DNA from: Bacteroidales bacterium UBA1182
GTDB lineage: Bacteria > Bacteroidota > Bacteroidia > Bacteroidales > Bacteroidaceae
Reading direction: 5' to 3'
Assembly: GCA_002310015.1 (NCBI GenBank)
Contig: DBYQ01000072.1
Span: forward strand, 25,724-46,495
DNA: 20,772 nucleotides
Position 1 is the stretch's first letter. Every line of letters starts with the position of its first letter. Under the pieces are notes generated by a model. That model saw nothing but the letters and a program-made list of their open reading frames with translations, searched no databases and had not been told where the DNA came from. The position numbers were made by a program, and so were the translations under genes. Below are positions 18,456 to 20,772 of the stretch, one piece after another.

Positions 18456-20669
18456 ATGGAAAAAGTAACAGTGCTTTCATCGGATCAGCTATTCAACAGC
18501 TTCCTTGATCCCAAGTATATTCCCGCAGGTCAGACCAAGTATTATCTCCGTAACACCCAGGTGTGCGCACCCAAGGGCGGATGGCGTCATCTGACAAGTT
18601 CTGAGATTGAGGCTCTTGTCAAGAATGACAATACGGCCATGAGTTGGGATAACATCATGGTGACTGATGAGTTTGATCCCATGATGATCAAGAACAACAA
18701 GTTCTACGGATTCGTGCGCATCGGACGCGTAACATCAAATGGACTTCAGTTCCATGACCTCAGGCTTCCGTGCGGAATCTCCAACAGCTCAATCCACTCT
18801 TGCGATATAGGTGATGACTGCGCAATACATAACGTGCACTACCTGTCACATTATATAATAGGTGACCGCTGCATGCTCTTCAACATTCAGGAGATGTCCT
18901 GCACAGACCATGCCAAGTTCGGTAACGGTATCGTCAAGGAGGGTGAGGATGAGGATGTCCGCGTCTGGCTGGAGCTCATGAACGAGACCGGCTGCCGCAG
19001 GGTGCTCCCGTTTGACGGTATGATTGCTGCCGATGCCTACATGTGGGCCAAGTTCATTGACGATAAGCGCCTGCAGGACCGTCTCAAGATCATAACCCAG
19101 AATACTTTTGACAGCCGTCGCGGTTTCTACGGAACCATTGGCCATGGTAATGTGATAAAGAACTGCTGGATTATCAAGGATGTAAAGATTGGCAACAGCT
19201 GCTACATTAAAGGTGCCAGTAAGCTTAAGAATCTGACCATCAACTCTTCAGAGATGGATCCCACCCAGATAGGTGAGAACGTGGTGCTGGTGAACGGTAT
19301 CATCGGTTACGGATGCCGTCTGTTCTATTCTGTGATTGCAGTGCGTTTTGTACTGGGCAGCCATTCAAACCTTAAATACGGTGCCCGACTCATGAACTCA
19401 TTCATGGGTGACAACTCTACAATATCTTGCTGCGAGGTTCTGCATAACCTGATATTCCCTGCACATGAGCAGCATCATAACAACTCGTTCCTGATTGCAA
19501 GCGTGGTTAAGGGTCAGTCAAACCTGGCTGCCGGCGCTACCATCGGCTCAAACCATAACTCACGTACCAATGACAATGAGATTGAGGCCGGACGTGGTTT
19601 CTGGCCGGGTCTGTGCGTGAGCGTAAAGCACTCCTGCAAGTTTGCAAGCTTCACGATGCTGGCCAAGGGCGCTTATCCTGCTGAGATGATCAACCCGTTC
19701 CCGTTCGCGCTTATCAGTAATGATGAAAAGAACGGTGAACTGCACGTTATGCCGGCATTCTCATGGATGTACAATATGTTCGCTATGGCCCGTAACAACT
19801 GGAAGTACGCTACCCGCGATACCCGCGTATTCAAGATTCAGAACATTGAGTTTGATGCATACGCACCTGATTCGATGGAGGAGGCCATTGAGGCACGCAA
19901 GCTCCTTGACAAGTGGACAGCCAAGGCTATGCTCCGCAAGGAGGGCAAGAATCCGGACAGTATGACCGATGAGGCTCTGATTGAGATGGGCCATAATCTC
20001 CTGAACGGCGATCCCAATAAGATAAAGGATCTTGAGGTGCTGGGTGAGAATATGGAGAAATCCAAGCGTAAAGTGGTCATTCTGCATCCGTATAAGGCAT
20101 ATCATGCATACGGTGACATGCTTACCTATTATGCTGTCAGGAACATCGTGGCATATCTGGAGGAGCATGAAGATGAGACGTTCCAGAGCATCAGCAAGCG
20201 TTTTGACGGTGATCGTGCACGCGTTTGGTTCAATCTGGGAGGTCAGCTCATGTCAATGGAGGATGTTGACCAGCTCCGTTCCGATATCAAGGACGGCACC
20301 CTGAACACATGGAAGGAGATACACCATCGCTATAATGAGATTTGGAAGAAATATCCTATAGATAAACTGCGTCACGCATATATGTCGCTCAAGCATATGC
20401 TTGGTGTTGAGACACTTACGGTCGATGATTGGAACAACGCTCTCAATAAGGGTATTGACATGCAGCAGTACATATTCGATCAGGTATATACTACTCGCAA
20501 GAAGGACTATGAGAACAAGTTCCGTCAGGCTACATTCCTGAGCGAGGATGAGATGCTGGCTGCATGGGGCAAGCTGGATGAGAACAGCTTTATCCTGAAT
20601 CAGCGCAAGGAACTCAAGGAGTTTACCGAGCGTGTTCAGAACATCCGCAAGCGCCTCCTTCCAAAATGA
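18456..20669 (+). CDS. DUF4954 (left-handed beta-helix) protein with DUF6819-like C-terminus
   Basis: A 737-residue cytoplasmic protein of the Bacteroidota/spirochaete DUF4954 family. Hexapeptide-type turns typical of left-handed beta-helices are seen at about residues 100-150 (SSIHSCDIGDDCAIHNV, YIIGDRCMLFNI) and about 230-370 (NVIKNCWIIKDVKIGNSCYI, GENVVLVNGIIGYGCRLF, GDNSTISCCEVLHN), like those of sugar-nucleotide and acyl transferases. Positions about 350-420 carry a His/Asn-rich stretch (HEQHHNNSF, GSNHNSRTND) and FPFALISND. From about 460 it is all helical (DUF6819-like). Some homologues are labelled UDP-GlcNAc pyrophosphorylase-like, but no nucleotidyltransferase motif is present here. 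Function unknown. It is monocistronic with its own promoter and a REP pair at its 3' end. Confidence 0.85.
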   Translation: MEKVTVLSSDQLFNSFLDPKYIPAGQTKYYLRNTQVCAPKGGWRHLTSSEIEALVKNDNTAMSWDNIMVTDEFDPMMIKNNKFYGFVRIGRVTSNGLQFHDLRLPCGISNSSIHSCDIGDDCAIHNVHYLSHYIIGDRCMLFNIQEMSCTDHAKFGNGIVKEGEDEDVRVWLELMNETGCRRVLPFDGMIAADAYMWAKFIDDKRLQDRLKIITQNTFDSRRGFYGTIGHGNVIKNCWIIKDVKIGNSCYIKGASKLKNLTINSSEMDPTQIGENVVLVNGIIGYGCRLFYSVIAVRFVLGSHSNLKYGARLMNSFMGDNSTISCCEVLHNLIFPAHEQHHNNSFLIASVVKGQSNLAAGATIGSNHNSRTNDNEIEAGRGFWPGLCVSVKHSCKFASFTMLAKGAYPAEMINPFPFALISNDEKNGELHVMPAFSWMYNMFAMARNNWKYATRDTRVFKIQNIEFDAYAPDSMEEAIEARKLLDKWTAKAMLRKEGKNPDSMTDEALIEMGHNLLNGDPNKIKDLEVLGENMEKSKRKVVILHPYKAYHAYGDMLTYYAVRNIVAYLEEHEDETFQSISKRFDGDRARVWFNLGGQLMSMEDVDQLRSDIKDGTLNTWKEIHHRYNEIWKKYPIDKLRHAYMSLKHMLGVETLTVDDWNNALNKGIDMQQYIFDQVYTTRKKDYENKFRQATFLSEDEMLAAWGKLDENSFILNQRKELKEFTERVQNIRKRLLPK

Positions 20670-20673
20670 TACC

Positions 20674-20772
20674 ATTGGATTGGGGCACAAAGGGGACGGT
20701 TCTTTTTGTGCCCCTGAGTGCAGAATCCAATTGGCGTTATTTAGGGTAGGGGCACAAAAAGAACCGTCCCCT
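20674..20772. repeat. Divergent REP-like hairpin pair, cut by the window edge
   Basis: GGGGCACAAA (20682-20691) and TTTGTGCCCC (20705-20714) form a 10-bp stem with loop GGGGACGGTTCTT. The sequence 20691-20714 reappears as an exact 24-nt inverted copy at 20749-20772, where the window ends. ATTGGATT (20674-20681) and AATCCAAT (20724-20731) add an outer 8-bp stem round the first hairpin. Paired inverted palindromes after a stop codon are the layout of REP/BIME units that RAYT transposases move; no such transposase is in this window. It probably also ends the DUF4954 transcript. Confidence 0.75.

Overview
The window is a stretch of Bacteroidales chromosome, most like a gut Bacteroidaceae or Prevotellaceae member. 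Three things point there. The promoters carry the Bacteroidota -7 box TAnnTTTG and Shine-Dalgarno sites are mostly absent. Several families are typical of the phylum (DUF4421, DUF3276, DUF5606, DUF4954). The gene orders rplY-pth-S4 and nusB-yajC-ybbR-coaE-DUF5606 are ones I associate with this order. No rRNA, tRNA, phage, transposase or CRISPR array is visible.

Layout. Positions 1-1165 (minus) hold a truncated BASS-family symporter translationally coupled to a TfoX-N protein. Positions 1267-7465 (plus) are a nine-gene run with short gaps or ATGA overlaps: two membrane acyltransferase-like proteins (AT3 and DUF418) flanking an isoprenylcysteine/phospholipid-type methyltransferase, then a GNAT-zinc-ribbon fusion, a cysteine-rich DUF3795 protein, a flavodoxin, an iron-sulfur-flavoprotein-like reductase, a helical-repeat protein and a second GNAT. 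This looks like an envelope-modification half joined to a redox/metal half. A DUF4421 outer-membrane protein (minus) converges on it. Next come a K+/H+ antiporter and peptidase T (plus), then rplY-pth-hslR (minus) and a PUR-family DUF3276 gene (minus). The nusB-yajC-ybbR-coaE-DUF5606 housekeeping operon (plus) follows, and a 737-residue DUF4954 beta-helix protein (plus) closes the window.

The most unusual content is not coding. Three intergenic gaps (about 11665-11896, 13711-14021 and 18187-18343) carry diverged copies of one modular repeat. Its centre is a 47-nt hairpin whose arms change between copies while the pairing is kept, with a constant GCAAAGC-type loop; further hairpins and GTTTCC boxes surround it. 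Beside these lie a 134-bp element with 29-bp inverted ends (17996-18129), a REP-like hairpin (11902-11940) and a divergent pair of REP-like hairpins cut by the right edge (20674-20772). I did not recognise the modular element as a named family. It is the best candidate here for something undescribed: a non-autonomous, structure-selected element, or a structured RNA or terminator module at operon ends.
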